DNA of 64,000 bases from Sepiola atlantica (Eukaryota > Mollusca > Cephalopoda > Sepiida > Sepiolidae): assembly GCA_963556195.1 (NCBI GenBank), contig OY744519.1, positions 32,002,887 to 32,066,886 on the forward strand. Reading direction: 5' to 3'. The notes below the pieces were generated by a model, which saw only the letters and a program-made list of their open reading frames with translations, made no database searches and was not told the DNA's origin. Of the stretch, positions 42,770 through 54,608 are shown in pieces. A program made the translations under genes and the position numbers. The first letter of the stretch is position 1. Each line of letters starts with the position of its first letter.

Positions 42770-43591
42770 TATCCGTCCCACCACACAAAACTTAAAGAGT
42801 AATAAAAAAAATTAAAAAAAAAAAAAGTTAAAAAAAAAACACTGAACGAATCCATTTCAAGCAAGGGGAATGGAGAAAGCAAGTCAGATAACCCCCTGCC
42901 TTCAACCATCTATTTCCATAATGAGACGTTTTCTTTCTTTTTTCTATACCGATTTATACATATTTTCTTTTTCCCTTTTTTAAAACTTTCAAGATTGAGA
43001 CGTTTTATTTTTATTTTCACGGATTCAGGCATTATTTTATATGTACATTCACAAGGCAATAATGTCTTTCATTATTGACACTGTTGACCGATCTACCTGC
43101 TTTAATACCAGACTCCTTCTATTTATGCAACAAAATCCTGCTTCACAGAATTAATGGTATAACGAATTAACATAATGATTTTGTGAAATTGATTTTAATA
43201 ATTCTTGATTATTATTGATTTCAAACTTTGGATTTTTATTTTTATATATATTCCAAATAATTGCGTGGGTAAATTAAAAAAAAAAATGTTAAACAAGAGA
43301 AAGGAAATAAATTTAAAAAAAAAAAGAAGAAATAACTCATTTTATTTAATTATTTAGTTACATTATTAACATTTAGAAGTTAATGTGTAGTCAAGAATTT
43401 AATCCAATATGAAATCCTTATGTCTAACAGACAATCCTGTTAGTTTAAGGTAATATGCTTTGCATAAATTTTAATATTTTTTAGAAGCAACAATCAAATT
43501 AATAAGTCATTTAAAAAAAAAATGTTTGCCACCTGTAGTAGTAGTAGTAGTAGTAGTAGTGTAAGCCAGTGTTACATTCTCTGGTATAACG
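42770..43591. other. AT-rich spacer
   Basis: Poly-A runs and a (GTA)n tract at 43534-43561. No gene seen. Confidence 0.4.
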
Positions 43592-44085
43592 GCATAATGC
43601 CCGAGAATTGCCACTTCCGGCTAAGAATGTGTTCAGCAGAAAGTGGTGAAGTGCAAAAATCAGTCTCCGCTATATTACGTTCTCGCCAGAAACTTTGTAA
43701 ACTATTCTTATTTTTAGACAAAAACACATTTTTTTCTTGTATTAAATTGTTAGGTGAAAGTACAGAAAAGTTAACAATGTTAAGAATGGCTTTCTAAATA
43801 ATAACATTATTTAGAAAGCCATTCTTAACATGGGGAGGGGGGGAGGGCTTTGTGAAAAATATTTCCTTTGAGTATTTGTAAAAAAAGAAAACATTCCAAT
43901 CGTAAATAAATTTGTATTAAAAATAAAACTCAAAATTTCCAATAATAGAAATCACTTTTCACAATTTCTTATGTGTTGATCCAGATTTTCATGTGTAAAA
44001 TACACAGGGGGGCTGATTTTTGCACTTCACCGCTTTCTGCTGAACACATTCTTAACCGGAAGTGGCAATTCTCAAGCATTATTCA
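43592..44085. mobile_element. Nested inverted-repeat element
   Basis: Outer arms 43592-43672 and 44010-44085 (GAATTGCCACTTCCGGCTAA against TTAACCGGAAGTGGCAATTC), inner arms 43775-43799 and 43807-43831 (ATGTTAAGAATGGCTTTCTA). The same two-level hairpin layout as 41829-42346, but unrelated in sequence. Confidence 0.85.
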
Positions 44086-44369
44086 TTATGTCCATCCTCT
44101 CTTCGAAATAAGATTATAATTTAAATAAAAAACTAAAAAAAAACCTGCAGATGAATTTATTTTGTATCTAACAAATATCGTAAAGTTAATATAAATGTAG
44201 AAAAATTTATTTTTCAAGCGACAAAAATGTCTTTCCCTCTTTTTCAACGATTAGGACACGTACATACAATGTTGAACCTGATCAGTACAAGATGGCTGAC
44301 CATTTAGGAATACCAGCCGCTGTATGTGGGAGGATGAAGACAACACCGCCCTGCAAAAACTATCAAAAT
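44086..44369. other. Spacer, no gene seen
   Basis: AT-rich on the left; the right end approaches LINE D. No recognised feature. Confidence 0.4.
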
Positions 44370-44800
44370 TATCGCCCTGTACGCAGTGTGATGATGTATG
44401 GAAGTGAAACCTGGCCAGTGAGAGTTGAGCATATACGTTGCATGGAGAAAAATAATATGAGAATAATACGATGGATGTGTAAGGTGAGTCTTGTGGACAG
44501 CCTTAGATCTGATGACCTTAGAGGAAGATAAAGTCTGGACAGTATTAGGAGATGTGTGCAGAACAGGAGACTTTGATGGTATGACTGCATTGAAAGAATG
44601 GATGAGAGTTTTTGGGTTAGTAGATGTAGAACAGTTGAAGTAGCAGGTTTGGCCAAGGAAAATGTGATAAGAATGAACTTGATAGAAAGAGGGATAAGTA
44701 AAGACCTGGTCAGAAATAGGTTAGTTTGGAAGTTAATTTCTTAAAGCCATCCAATGCTTGCCAGCATGTGAAACGGACGTTAAGCCGAATATGATGATGA
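44370..44800 (+). mobile_element. LINE D C-terminal fragment
   Basis: Encodes SVMMYGSETWPVRVEHIRC, RIIRWMCKVSLVDSLRSDDL and, after a stop, CVQNRRL-type residues. The 3' UTR ends AAGCCGAATATGATGATGAT. It has the most intact reading of this tail in the window but no RT domain. Confidence 0.88.
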
Positions 44801-45731
44801 TGATGACTAGGATATACATGAGGCTTAGGGGAGGGGGGGGGGGGGCACTTATTAATCCACTATCCCATAGAAACTCTTTCCTTATCTCATAGACGGGCTA
44901 GGGAGAAAGTCGGTTTAACATGGGTGAATGTCGCACCAATACAATACATATATAATAGTAAAACTACTCATTTGGTTTCATTTTATGTAAATAATTTACC
45001 CAGAGTCGAAGACCATGGTGTCTCACTGGTGTCCGCCATGTTAGGTCTGTAAAGAGATATATGCATGACCGTCAGTGTATATGCCCTAGACGTGCATGCA
45101 CTTGGGTATATAAGGTTGGAATTCGTCAGTAGGAAAGAACAACTTTGATTGGGGTCGAAGAGGTTGACGGAGACAACAAAGGAGGAGGAGAAAGGAAGCA
45201 AGAGAAGATGCGGAATATTAGGAGGCGGTCGGAAATAATGTAGAGATGGTGGAATGGAAGGAAGCAACTTAATTCTACATGCTTTTATATTTTTTAAATA
45301 GTAGCACAACTGAAAACAACTTTCAATTTGGAATGAATTATTGAAATCTCCTGAAAACGAACTTAATCAAAAAAAACAAAAACAACCAATACAAGAAAAT
45401 AAACGAAGCTGATATTACTTTGTAGTGGGAAAGGCATTTATCAAAAGTAATCACAAACGTCTATCCATACATAATATATCAACTTTATTTACGATTTCAA
45501 CAAACAAAAGAAATGAGTTAAGAAAAGAGAGTTAAATGTTCAAAGGTCTAGACAAAGAAAGTTCTTATGTTAAGTAGAGTTCAGAGGTTAAGACGAAGAA
45601 AGTGTTATGTTGATAAATAAGTCCATGACGCTGACTTATGTTGTTTTGTCGAGATGCTGATAGCCAAAGGCTACAGCAGAATTTGTTTGCACGCCAAGAA
45701 CATGTGCGGCAGTTAGTAACACTGTGTTGTA
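44801..45731. other. Unassigned region; possible promoter-like segment
   Basis: GGGTATATAAGG near 45103-45114 is TATA-like, with TCAGTAGG about 18 bases downstream. Purine-rich 45165-45230 follows. It could be an LTR fragment, but no paired LTR is visible. Confidence 0.3.
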
Positions 45732-45849
45732 TTATTTACTCCTCTCCAGGAGTTAGGCACAAGGCCAGTTTTATCCTACTCCCACAAGTAAGATGTGACC
45801 CAAGGTCGGGTCGGAAAGTGGGGGTTGAAAAGCCAGCGCCCGAGAGGTG
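45732..45849 (-). mobile_element. U2-headed SINE tail fragment
   Basis: Plus-strand reading TTTACTCCTCTCCAGGAGTT, AGGCACAAGGCCAGTTTTAT, CCCACAAGTAAGATGTGACC and AAAAGCCAGCGCCCGAGAGG is the reverse complement of 15960-16084. The head and body are missing. Confidence 0.88.
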
Positions 45850-46395
45850 TGGCAAGTTGGGGTTCTCACCGGCTTTGACTGAGGACGGCACGTGTGCACT
45901 AACTTATATTTAACACGAACAGGAGGCGACTGTTTCTGATTGGTTGAAGTCTGATATAGGCATACAATTGAAATTGAGTATTTCGATCCAATCAGCTTCA
46001 AACATTTCAACCAAGTAAACATCGAATTTTTCAGAAATTGTTTCTCCGGCGTTGCTACTGTTGTTGGAACAGGCATTCCACAACTTTTTGCACTTAAAAA
46101 AAAAAATTATTACTTAGGTTGCAATATGCCAACTTTGGTCGATGTGCCTGCTTATAGCAATTCCCAAACTACATTCAAATCTTTGTTTCAGTAATTGGCA
46201 AAAATTATACCTTTTGAAACTAAAGCTGTTGTCAGCGGCTAGAATTCCAGTCTATCAACTCCTGAAAAAAGACAAAAAAAACAGACAGGCTGTGATGCGT
46301 AGCAATTTTCATGCCTGAGCCCCCCCCCCCTCCCCAAAAAAAAATAGGCTAAATTATTTGCTTATCCTTTCTTACTTAAAAAAAAAAGAAGAGTA
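45850..46395. other. Spacer, no gene seen
   Basis: A minus frame at 45771-46076 overlaps the SINE tail and is not supported. A C-run lies near 46321-46333. Confidence 0.4.
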
Positions 46396-47120
46396 TTCTA
46401 TCTATCTATATAATAAAATTGGCAGACAATTCAAACGTGACTTTGAAAACTAGCGTTTTTTTTGTTATAATTTTAAACAATTTTATTTAATTAATGGAGT
46501 GTATTGAAGCGGTTAGCTCCCAAAATGGCTGCCAAATCTGATCTCGATTAGTTTAGTCTGTCTCTCGCAGCGGAGACAGGGCAAATTAATCCACCGTGCA
46601 AATTTGTGCAAATACTAATTAGTTTTCTTATTTTTATGGATTACTTTTTTTTTTTTTCTTTTTCTTTTTTTTTCCATTTTATTTTGCAAATATTAATTCG
46701 TTTTATGATTTCTGTAGCTTATTTTGCAAATAAATATTTGTTTTCACAAATATTAATTTGTTGCCACCCGGACTTATGGCAAGTGGTAGAGTTAAGGGAG
46801 GTTTGTCTTGTTTTGTTAATAAACAAATAATAAAATTAAACAGTTTTTATTAAGATTGAAATCGAAATATTTTACGAATTAAACTTCATAATAATGGCAT
46901 ATCTAATATAGAATATTGCCGAAGAAATTGTCTTTCATACGACGGTGCTAGAAGAATTCCTGAAGGTAACTATTGAAATTCAAAAATCAGAAAACAAATT
47001 AATATTTGCCAAGTAAAAATTAAAAAAAGAAAAAAGAAATCTGCATAAATCAAAGGGGGGGGGGTCAATGAATTAAACCAAAATGAAAGCAAAAATACTC
47101 CCAGGCAATGCCGAGTAGAT
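46396..47120 (+). mobile_element. Helitron-like nonautonomous element
   Basis: 5' end ATCTATATAATAAAATTGGC resembles the TCTATA...AAAA start of Helitrons. The 3' part ACTCCCAGGCAATGCCGAGT is like the end at 26865-26890. No Rep/helicase. The CTAG end is mutated. Confidence 0.4.
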
Positions 47121-47123
47121 ACA

Positions 47124-47737
47124 GTCTGTGTATATAAAAGTCAATGTTTGTTTGGTGTGTGTTATAGAAGTCGATATGTTAACAGTTAGAATATTCAAAT
47201 AAGTTTCAATAAAGGTTACATTTTTTCACAGAATCTAAAAACACCAAAGAAATTTTCCTTCAAGTCCATTTGCGGTCACTAGGGGCAATTATCGGTTAGG
47301 CCCATAAAATAACTGAAATATGTTAAAACATAAAGAAACGAAATTCATTTCTTTGAAATAGATTTTCTTCGTTTCATAAAATAAAAATTGAATTAAACAA
47401 AGAATATCTCAGTGAAGAATGTATTTAAAAAAATGATTTAAAAATTTAAATAATTATTTTTATTGGGATTTTTAAGATTCAAAATAATTAAATTCCTTTT
47501 GATTTGCTAAAGCTATTTGCCGCTTTACAGCTGTCTAAGAAACGCAGTGTCAAGTACTTTTTTTAATAGAAAATACCACTGCGCTAACAGTTTTATTTTT
47601 ATTACTTGACCTCATATTGCAAATCTTATTTTTAACTTTTCTTTCAAAACAAAAATTGTAAACATGACTATTTGAAATTAATTCTGTCTAGCAATATATT
47701 TTCACACGGGCAATGCCGGATGAATACTGCTAGTATA
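47124..47737 (+). mobile_element. Helitron-like nonautonomous element
   Basis: 5' TCTGTGTATATAAAAGTCAA and 3' CACACGGGCAATGCCGGATG then AATACTGCTAGT. The inverted copy is 40708-41265. It lies immediately downstream of another Helitron-like end. Confidence 0.55.
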
Positions 47738-47739
47738 GC

Positions 47740-47945
47740 ATAAACATATACTTATGACAAGTATGCCACACGAAAACGTTCATGGTTCATTCCACAAAGG
47801 AATTCGTCAGGCTAACTTTCTGTGTAGCTTAATTGCTATAAGTTTTTATACTAGTACATAACTCTACTCATGTATTGAGCACTGTTGAAGTAAATATTGA
47901 AACGAAAATTTATACGTCATATATTATCTTATACATATATATTAC
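47740..47945 (-). repeat. Dispersed repeat R4, inverted copy
   Basis: CTCATGTATTGAGCACTGTTGA is the reverse complement of TCAACAGTACTCAATACGTGAG at 24601-24622, allowing a few mismatches. Confidence 0.65.
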
Positions 47946-47949
47946 TTTT

Positions 47950-50775
47950 CTCCTGACAAACTCCCCGGATATCCTAGCTTTAAGTGAAACAAACCTTCAA
48001 TCCTCAATCTCCTCTAACCAATTTGACATGACTGATTACCTTCCACTCTACCGTAAGGACTCTGACAAACATATGCATGGGCTAGGAGTTTATGTTCGGA
48101 ACACCCTCCCTTTGACTTGAGAACATAGGTTAGAATCAGATGAACAAGCCTACATGTGCTTTAGATTGACCTTTTACATCACAGAGTTAGTTACTTAAAT
48201 TTCTTATACCGTTCTCTGCCGACTCAGGACTGTACCCTGCTTGACTCTGTCTCTAAAAGCTTAAATAGAGCACTCTCACTCGACTCGAATGCCCAAATAC
48301 ATGTATTTGGGGATTTTAATGTACACCACCGTGACTGGTTGGGATTCTTCAGCGTTACTGATGCAGCTGGGAACTCTACTTTTAATTTCTCCTCAGCTCA
48401 CGACCTCTCACAGACTGTCACTTTTCCGCCCTCCCTCTCTGATCGTGCGGACCAGCAAGCCTCACTTCTCAACCTGTTCTTGACCTCGCTACCCAAGGCT
48501 TGTGTGGCGAATGCCCATAGTCCGCTCAGAAACTCTGATCATATTGTAGTAATGATACTTATCACCTTAAAAACTCTTCCAAAAGCTGAAGAGCCGTTCC
48601 TCAAAACGACGAGAAAATATGAGCAAGCTGATTTTGAATCCCTCAGGGATCACATCAGCGACGCCTCATGGGGTAAAACCTTCTCACTTCCTGCTGATCA
48701 GTGTGCAAATGAGCTAACCGAATGGGTCAAAGCAGGCATTGATGCTTATATCCCCACGCTAAAATTCTTCAGCAAACCCCACTCTCCTCAATAGTTCACC
48801 TCGGAATGTGCAGCTGCTATTGCTGAGAGGCAGAAGGCATTCCAAAAATTCGGCCGTCATAAGTCAACTGCGAATAGACAAAAATTTATAGAGGCAAGAA
48901 ATGATGGCAAAGTAGTGATAGATGAAGCAAAGAGAAGGTATACAGAGATAACCAAAAAACGCATTCAATCACAGAAACTAGGTACTCGTGATTTCTGGAA
49001 AATCTACAGTAGTGTGATGGACAATCGACAATTCCCCCACTATCAAATCACAATGATGTTGTTTGTACGGCAACTGATAAGGCTTAACTACTTACCCAAC
49101 ATTTCACCTTCAACTCTACTCTGGACTCAGCAAACCACCCCCTCCCTAAATTCCCATTGCGGACTGAAGCCACACTTGAGAACTTGGTCATCACCCCATC
49201 TCAAGTCAGAGACATCATAAAAAACCTTGACACTTCCAAAGCCTGTAGGCCTGATCTTATACCAGTAATAGTAATAAAGAAATGCTCTACTATACAACAA
49301 ATGCCTTGCTGAATCTTGTTTCCCTGATAGTTGGGAAATTGCCTCTGTGATACCAGTCTTCAAGAATTCTGGAGATAGAACTGATCCTCTAAACTACCGC
49401 CCAATCAGTCTACTCCCGATCTTTGCTAAAATCTTTGAATCATTAATCAATCTAGCAATAGTCCGGCACCTACTTAATGCTAAACTTCTTTCTGATCAAA
49501 AATACAGATTTAGACTAGCACAATCTACTGCAGATATCCTAACGGTTATCTCTAAACGCATATACCATACACTGGACTAGGCTGATGAAGCTAGGGCAGT
49601 AGCGCTTGATATATCCAAGGCCTTTAACAAGGTCTGGCATGAAGGGCTTCTTCTAAAACTGCACTCATATGATATTACTGGACAAATATTTAATATAATT
49701 AAATCCTTCCTAAGAAAAAGAAAGATCCAGGTTGTCCTCGATGGCCGTTCATCTAAGCAACATGACATAAATGGTGGTGTACCCCAGGGATCCATCCTTG
49801 GACCTCTACTGTTCATTTTCATAAATGACCTCCCTGATGTCATTGAGACTGAGATAGGAATATTTGCTGACGGCACCACACTCTACTCTCGCCATGTGGG
49901 CAAAATCGACGTACACATATCTGAGGCAATGGCTGAATCCTTAGAAAATTACCTCCAGTCTGTAATGGAATGGGGTAAAAAATGGATGGTAACTTTTAAT
50001 GCCACAAAGACAAAGCTCTTTTCCTTCAATAACTACAAGAAACCTCTTCAACCGACGATTGCCATGGCAAATAACACCCTACCTCCTCGGCTTAACTTTC
50101 AGATAACATGAATTGGAATAAATACATTGAAGACATTGCCAGGGCTACTGCAAAGAAGGTGGGCTCCTACCATGCCAGTAAACCTCTCACACCTGACATC
50201 ATCCTATATCTCTACAAAGCCACCATCCACCCATGCATCGAGTATTGTTGCCACATCTGGGCTGATGCATCATCCGCTAGTCTCTCCCTCTTAGGCAAGG
50301 TTCAAAAAAGAGTTGCCAACTTGATAGGTCCTTCACTATCTACCAAGCTCCAGCCTCTGTTCCATCGCCGCAATGTTGCATCATTGTGCCTGTTTTACAA
50401 GTACTTCAATGGATTGATGAGCTTGCTGCTCTGGTACCCTCACGACGTAAATTCACTAGACCAACCCGACAATCTGCCAAATCCCATCCATTCACTGTGG
50501 AGGTCCCCAGATGCCGGAGAGCTTTCTACTCAAATAGCTTCTTTCCTCGTGCTGCTGGACTCTAGAACTCCCTTCCTGCTTCCTGTTTTCCTGCCAGTAC
50601 TGACATGCAGAAATTTAAAACTAATGTAAACAGACATCTCGCTGCGCAGCTCCCAATTTAGGTCGACACCATCCCCCCTCCCCCCCCCCCAAAAAATTTT
50701 CACCCTTTTTCTCAGTAGCCCCTTACGTCTACAGTGGCGGCCTGCCTTGTTTGGGGTGAACTATGTTAAAAATAT
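47950..50775 (+). pseudogene. LINE A, most complete copy (Jockey/CR1 group), inactivated ORF2
   Basis: Non-LTR retrotransposon ORF2, which nicks DNA and reverse-transcribes its own RNA. The endonuclease is 5'-truncated: SPDILALSETNLQSSISSNQ (47965-48030), FGDFNVHHRDW (about 48303-48335) and RNSDHIVVM (about 48529) are the catalytic Asp/Asn and His motifs. The RT follows: NYRPISLLPIFAKIFESLI (49395-49450), ALDISKAFNKVWHEGLL (about 49600-49650), GGVPQGSILGPLLF, and FADGTTLYS (about 49865), where the second catalytic Asp of the usual F/YADD is Gly. The C-terminus has ATIHPCIEYCCHIWADA and a frame open at 50108-50629. The 3' UTR CTTACGTCTACAGTGG ends at about 50775. Stops and shifts occur near 48120, 48795, 49220, 49580 and 50110. 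Confidence 0.92.
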
Positions 50776-50989
50776 ACATATATATATATAATGAAACAGT
50801 GGTGTGGTGTAGTTTTTATAGGTGCAAACTGTCGTGGCTACTGTCACTTTCACGAATGAGAAAGGTATGAATCCATATATCCTCCTTCCATGCTGCTACT
50901 TTAAATGAATAAATGCAAAAAAAAATCGTTTATCACACCTATATTACTATCGAAGCTGGTTACTGTTATTTAAATCAACACAGTATTTT
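50776..50989. other. Short spacer with (TA)n
   Basis: A short TA tract follows the LINE A tail, then AT-rich sequence without features. Confidence 0.4.
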
Positions 50990-51545
50990 GAAATACTGTA
51001 TATATCGTAGACAGAAAAGCCGAAAGACAGATATTTGTATGCCTAATTTGCATAACTATTTTTTTAAAACTCCATAACAAATTAAAGTTCGGTGTTATTC
51101 ATTTGTAATTTTATTGTTCTATTTTCCCATATTTATGCAATAGTTGGTATTAACTAATTAATTTTAAAAAGAAAAAGGATAAATTATTAAACCTTTCTTA
51201 AAATATTTTCTGGGGAGGTAATTTAAATTAAACGAACTACAAAAAAAGATATACATAAACAAGAATTCAGAAAGAGGAGAGAGTGACTGCTTTCATCCGT
51301 CCCCCTCCCGTTAGCGATGCCACATTTTCTTTTTTATTGTCTTTAAATTCAATTAAAAAATTGTAAGTTAAAAATAAAGTCCCACCCACACTCACACCAT
51401 CGCTCAAGCGAATTGATTTCTTTTCATTTCTTATGGTCTTATTTAAAAGGTAAATAAATTTGTATCAAAATTATTAAAATTTTAATATCTATTTATATGA
51501 ACGAATTTGAAAGTTTGTGTCTTGTGTTTACAAGAGATTTATAAA
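50990..51545 (-). repeat. Dispersed repeat R6, uninterrupted copy
   Basis: Inverted relative to 31140-31460 plus 32303-32390. Here the two halves are joined through TTGTTCTATTTTCCCATATTTATGCAATAG-like sequence at about 51113-51142, so it serves as the empty site for the insertion at 31461-32302. Confidence 0.75.
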
Positions 51546-52179
51546 TGAAATGTTTATTATTTAAAATGTTCGTTTCAAGTATTTCAAGTAGCGAACTTTG
51601 CAAAAGATGGTGATCCAGCAAAGCCAGCTAATAATGAATAAAGGGAGAAAGAACGAGACACTGACATGGTTGAGGCCTTATTTTTAGCGCTTGGAAACAT
51701 TAATCGATAGAATTTATTTATAAGCTAAGTTGAGAGTCCAATTACTTAACTGCAAAATGTATTTTATACTTTTTATCACATTAAGATTTTTGTCTGTATC
51801 AAAACTGTCGTCATCACACGCGTACGTAAGTATGTAATATGTTACTAATAAGGCGGGAAAAAATGCTTAACTAATAAAAACACTATAATTTATTTTTTTT
51901 TAGCATTTTTAGATTATTCTATTTACCCAAATATCTCATTAACATTTTTGTTTTTGTTCCAAAGACTACCCCCCCCCCTCCCACAGGAGAATTCATTTTT
52001 TTTAGTACTGTGTGAGTGGTGAGTAAACCCTTCAGCCTAGATTGTAATCAAGAAGCACTTGCAAACTAAGTGTGATGTGTGAGTGTTATAATGGATAATG
52101 ATGCAGACTATGAAATTGGCAAACAGTTAAAATCCTGTTGGATCTAATGTGTTTACTTACACAGTGGGCTGATGTGTGT

Positions 52180-52182
<3 letters not shown>
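51546..52182. other. Spacer, no gene seen
   Basis: AT-rich with a C-run near 51969. No recognised repeat or ORF. Confidence 0.4.

Positions 52183-52226
<44 letters not shown>
52183..52226. repeat. (TA)n microsatellite
   Basis: TA tract at the left edge of the 52250-52440 element. Confidence 0.95.
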
Positions 52227-52229
<3 letters not shown>

Positions 52230-52249
52230 TTGAATATAAGGGACAACTC

Positions 52250-52440
52250 ATGTCTAGATATTCTTTCGTAGATCCTTTCAATAGTTCGAATTAGAATCTT
52301 AGTTTCGGAATTGGCTGATGAATTTGCCATAGTTTGGATTTGTCTCCCAAGTACTTTCGGGCCCATCTGGGTCCATCTTCGGGGGAATGAGGCTAATCAG
52401 GTCTAGACTCTGTGTTAGTATTTATAGAAGGTTTTTGGCG
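52250..52440 (-). mobile_element. Penelope-like terminal region (candidate)
   Basis: Minus strand: CCCGCCAAAAACCTTCTATA, then CCGAAGATGGACCCAGATGG and GCCCGAAAGTACTTGGGAGA. The phrase GAAGATGG...CGAAAGTACT is shared with module B at 22659. No RT or GIY-YIG endonuclease is seen. Confidence 0.4.
52355..52383 (-). ncRNA. Hammerhead-like core
   Basis: CCGAAGA-TGGACCC-AGAT-GGGCCC-GAAA has a strong stem II with one mismatch. AGTACT gives a minimal stem III and T the cleavage position; TCCC before and GGGA after can form stem I. The core U4 is replaced by C, which would be expected to reduce activity. Confidence 0.35.
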
Positions 52441-52467
52441 GGAATTATGTACTAAGTACAAAACTAT

Positions 52468-52543
52468 ATTAACTTTAATATCAGTAATAATATTCTAAAA
52501 TGTTTATACATTTTAGAATATTATTACTGATATTAAAGTTAAT
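52468..52543. repeat. Near-perfect hairpin, 35-bp arms
   Basis: ATTAACTTTAATATCAGTAA through CTAAAATGT mirrors ACATTTTAG to TTACTGATATTAAAGTTAAT with a few-base loop (TTAT). No coding signal. Confidence 0.95.
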
Positions 52544-52778
52544 TCTATTAATTAGGGGTTTTCTGGTTTTTATATATAGGGCTTCTAATATATGGATTTT
52601 TGTTTGTTAGTACTAAATTCTAAGATTTTTATATTTTCTACTAAGTTTTCTGAATTCCTATCGGGGGCAGGAGTGTCCGTTAGTTAACAATACTTGCCTG
52701 CAAGAGAAGATGCTGCCTAGATATATATATATATATACACACACACACCCACACATATACAATATTTGTAAATAAATA

Positions 52779-52925
52779 TTTATTATTATTACCTAGACAC
52801 TAGTGTTTCATGCTGATGCCACCTTCAGTGTAGTAGATGCTAATTACTGCCAATCGAAGGATTCGAACCCAATTGCAAACTTACCTTTGACTCTGCAACC
52901 TGATATTCAACCTCTAGGCCACTAT
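52779..52925 (-). mobile_element. tRNA-derived SINE J
   Basis: Minus strand: A box GTGGCCTAGAGGTTGAATAT, intact B box GGGTTCGAATCC, then ACACTGAAGGTGGCATCAGC, ATGAAACACTAGTGTCTAGG and the tail TAATAATAATAAATATTTAT. A complete-looking SINE with Pol III promoter boxes. The tail domain is organised like SINE H. Confidence 0.82.
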
Positions 52926-52929
52926 CAAT

Positions 52930-53620
52930 TAACATTGAGAAATCGACTTTGAAACTTCTTGGTCTTTCTCTTTCATCAAATCTTTCTTGGAGTTCATACA
53001 TTAGATCCATTGCTATTTCTGCGTCTCGTAAAGTCGGTTCTCTCTATCGCTCCAAGCACTTTCTCACACTTGAGGCTATTCTCTATCTCTACAAATCTAC
53101 TATCAGACCCTATATGGAGTACTGTTGTCATATTTGGGCTGGTGAATCTCTGTCCCATTTGAGGGTTCTTGATAAGGTGCAGAAACGTATCTAATTTGAT
53201 TGGTTCCACCCTTTCTTCTTCTCTGCATCCTCTCTCTCACAGACGTGATGTTGCTAGTCTTAGTCTTTTCTATAAATACTATTATGGCAGGTGTTCTTCA
53301 GAATTGTCTGATCTATTCCTTGCTTCCTTTTTTCCAACTCGTTTGACTCGTTGGTCTTATAGTCTTCATCAATTCGCTGTTTTGGTACCTCATTGTAATA
53401 CAGCTTTCTATTCCAGTAACTTCTTTCTAAGAACTGCAAGCTTGTGAAACTATCTTACTGATGACTGTTTTCCTCCTACCTGTATAGCCTTGGTCTTTTC
53501 AAGACTAAAGTCAATAGGCATCTCCTGTCTTTGCGATAATCATCTTTCATTCTTGTTAGCTCCTTACATCAAGTGGCTTCATGCCTTGTCTGGAGTGATT
53601 TCCATTAAAAAAAAACTCAA
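52930..53620 (+). mobile_element. LINE C fragment, C-terminus and 3' UTR
   Basis: The open frame 52949-53194 encodes KLLGLSLSSNLSWSSYIRSI, ASRKVGSLYRSKHFLTLEAI and STIRPYMEYCCHIWAGESLS. After one frameshift: SHRRDVASLSLFYKYYYGRC, FYSSNFFLRTASLWN. The 3' end CTTCATGCCTTGTCTGGAGT then GATTTCCATT(A)n. It is distinct from LINE A in sequence and better preserved than most copies here. Confidence 0.88.
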
Positions 53621-53636
53621 TAGAACCTACCATCGA

Positions 53637-54160
53637 GGCCAGTTCTCCGCTTTTTGCTCGAAATCCACTCCTGTTGTTTTATTTTTATTAAGAAAAAGTT
53701 GATTTCTGACAAATCATTAGAGTCTTCCATTCTTATATTTTTGTCACAATTTGGTTGGGTTTTATCTTTCTTTCTTTCTGGCTTTATCTCTTTCTCGTCC
53801 TGTTCTGTCCTGCCTTGCCTCCCTTTTCTCTCTTATGACAGTTATTTTTGAAAACTGAAAATGTTAATTTTACCGTTAAGGCTAAGACTTCAAACGATTC
53901 CTGATGGGAGTAAGGGAGTTAAATGACTTTTGTTTCATCAAAGAATGACTTCCTGTCTCCTTCCTCCCACATGCGTTTTTCTTTTAATTGTGATTTATTT
54001 AGTTGAAACTGATTGGAGTTGTTTAGGAAAAATGTTATTTTTTGTGCTGCCCTCTACACACACACATACACACACAGGAGCTATGCCCCCCTCCTTCTCC
54101 CAAGTTGGTAATTTCGTCTCGATTTTAGTTTTTTGGGCTACTGATTTTTTCTTTTTTTTT
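53637..54160 (+). repeat. Dispersed repeat R5, copy 2
   Basis: Matches 30130-30640 (TCATCAAAGAATGACTTCCT, AACTGATTGGAGTTGTTTAG). A (CA)n tract lies inside, at about 54055-54077. Short frames here are not genes. Confidence 0.8.
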
Positions 54161-54559
54161 TTTCTTCCTCTTATGAAATTGGAAATAGAACTATGTTTTC
54201 TGCTATTTTTTTCTTGGAGACCAATTCTTCAATCTTTCTCTTGTATGACGAACTTCTCGCCTCTTCCCCTCCTAATGTTGTTCATTGACTTTTCGTGATT
54301 TGTTGTTTGCTGTTCTCATGTTAGCTTGAGCGAAATACAAAGAAATGCTGAATAAGAAACAAATATTGAACAAGTCGCAATGAACCAATCACAACCTTAT
54401 CCTCCTCTAAATGCTAATGGCGTCTTCTAACGAGATGTATGTATGTGTTTGTTTTTTGTTTATTTATTTTGTGGTAGGGAGACCTGATTCTTTCCTTTGT
54501 TCACTGGAGTAATGTGTGTGCATTTTGTAATGGAGTTGTTTTCTAATCTGAAATATGCA

Positions 54560-54608
<49 letters not shown>

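Noticed and set aside
52841..52925. Functional tRNA gene
   Set aside because: A and B boxes are good, but no cloverleaf with acceptor and anticodon stems forms, and a SINE body follows.
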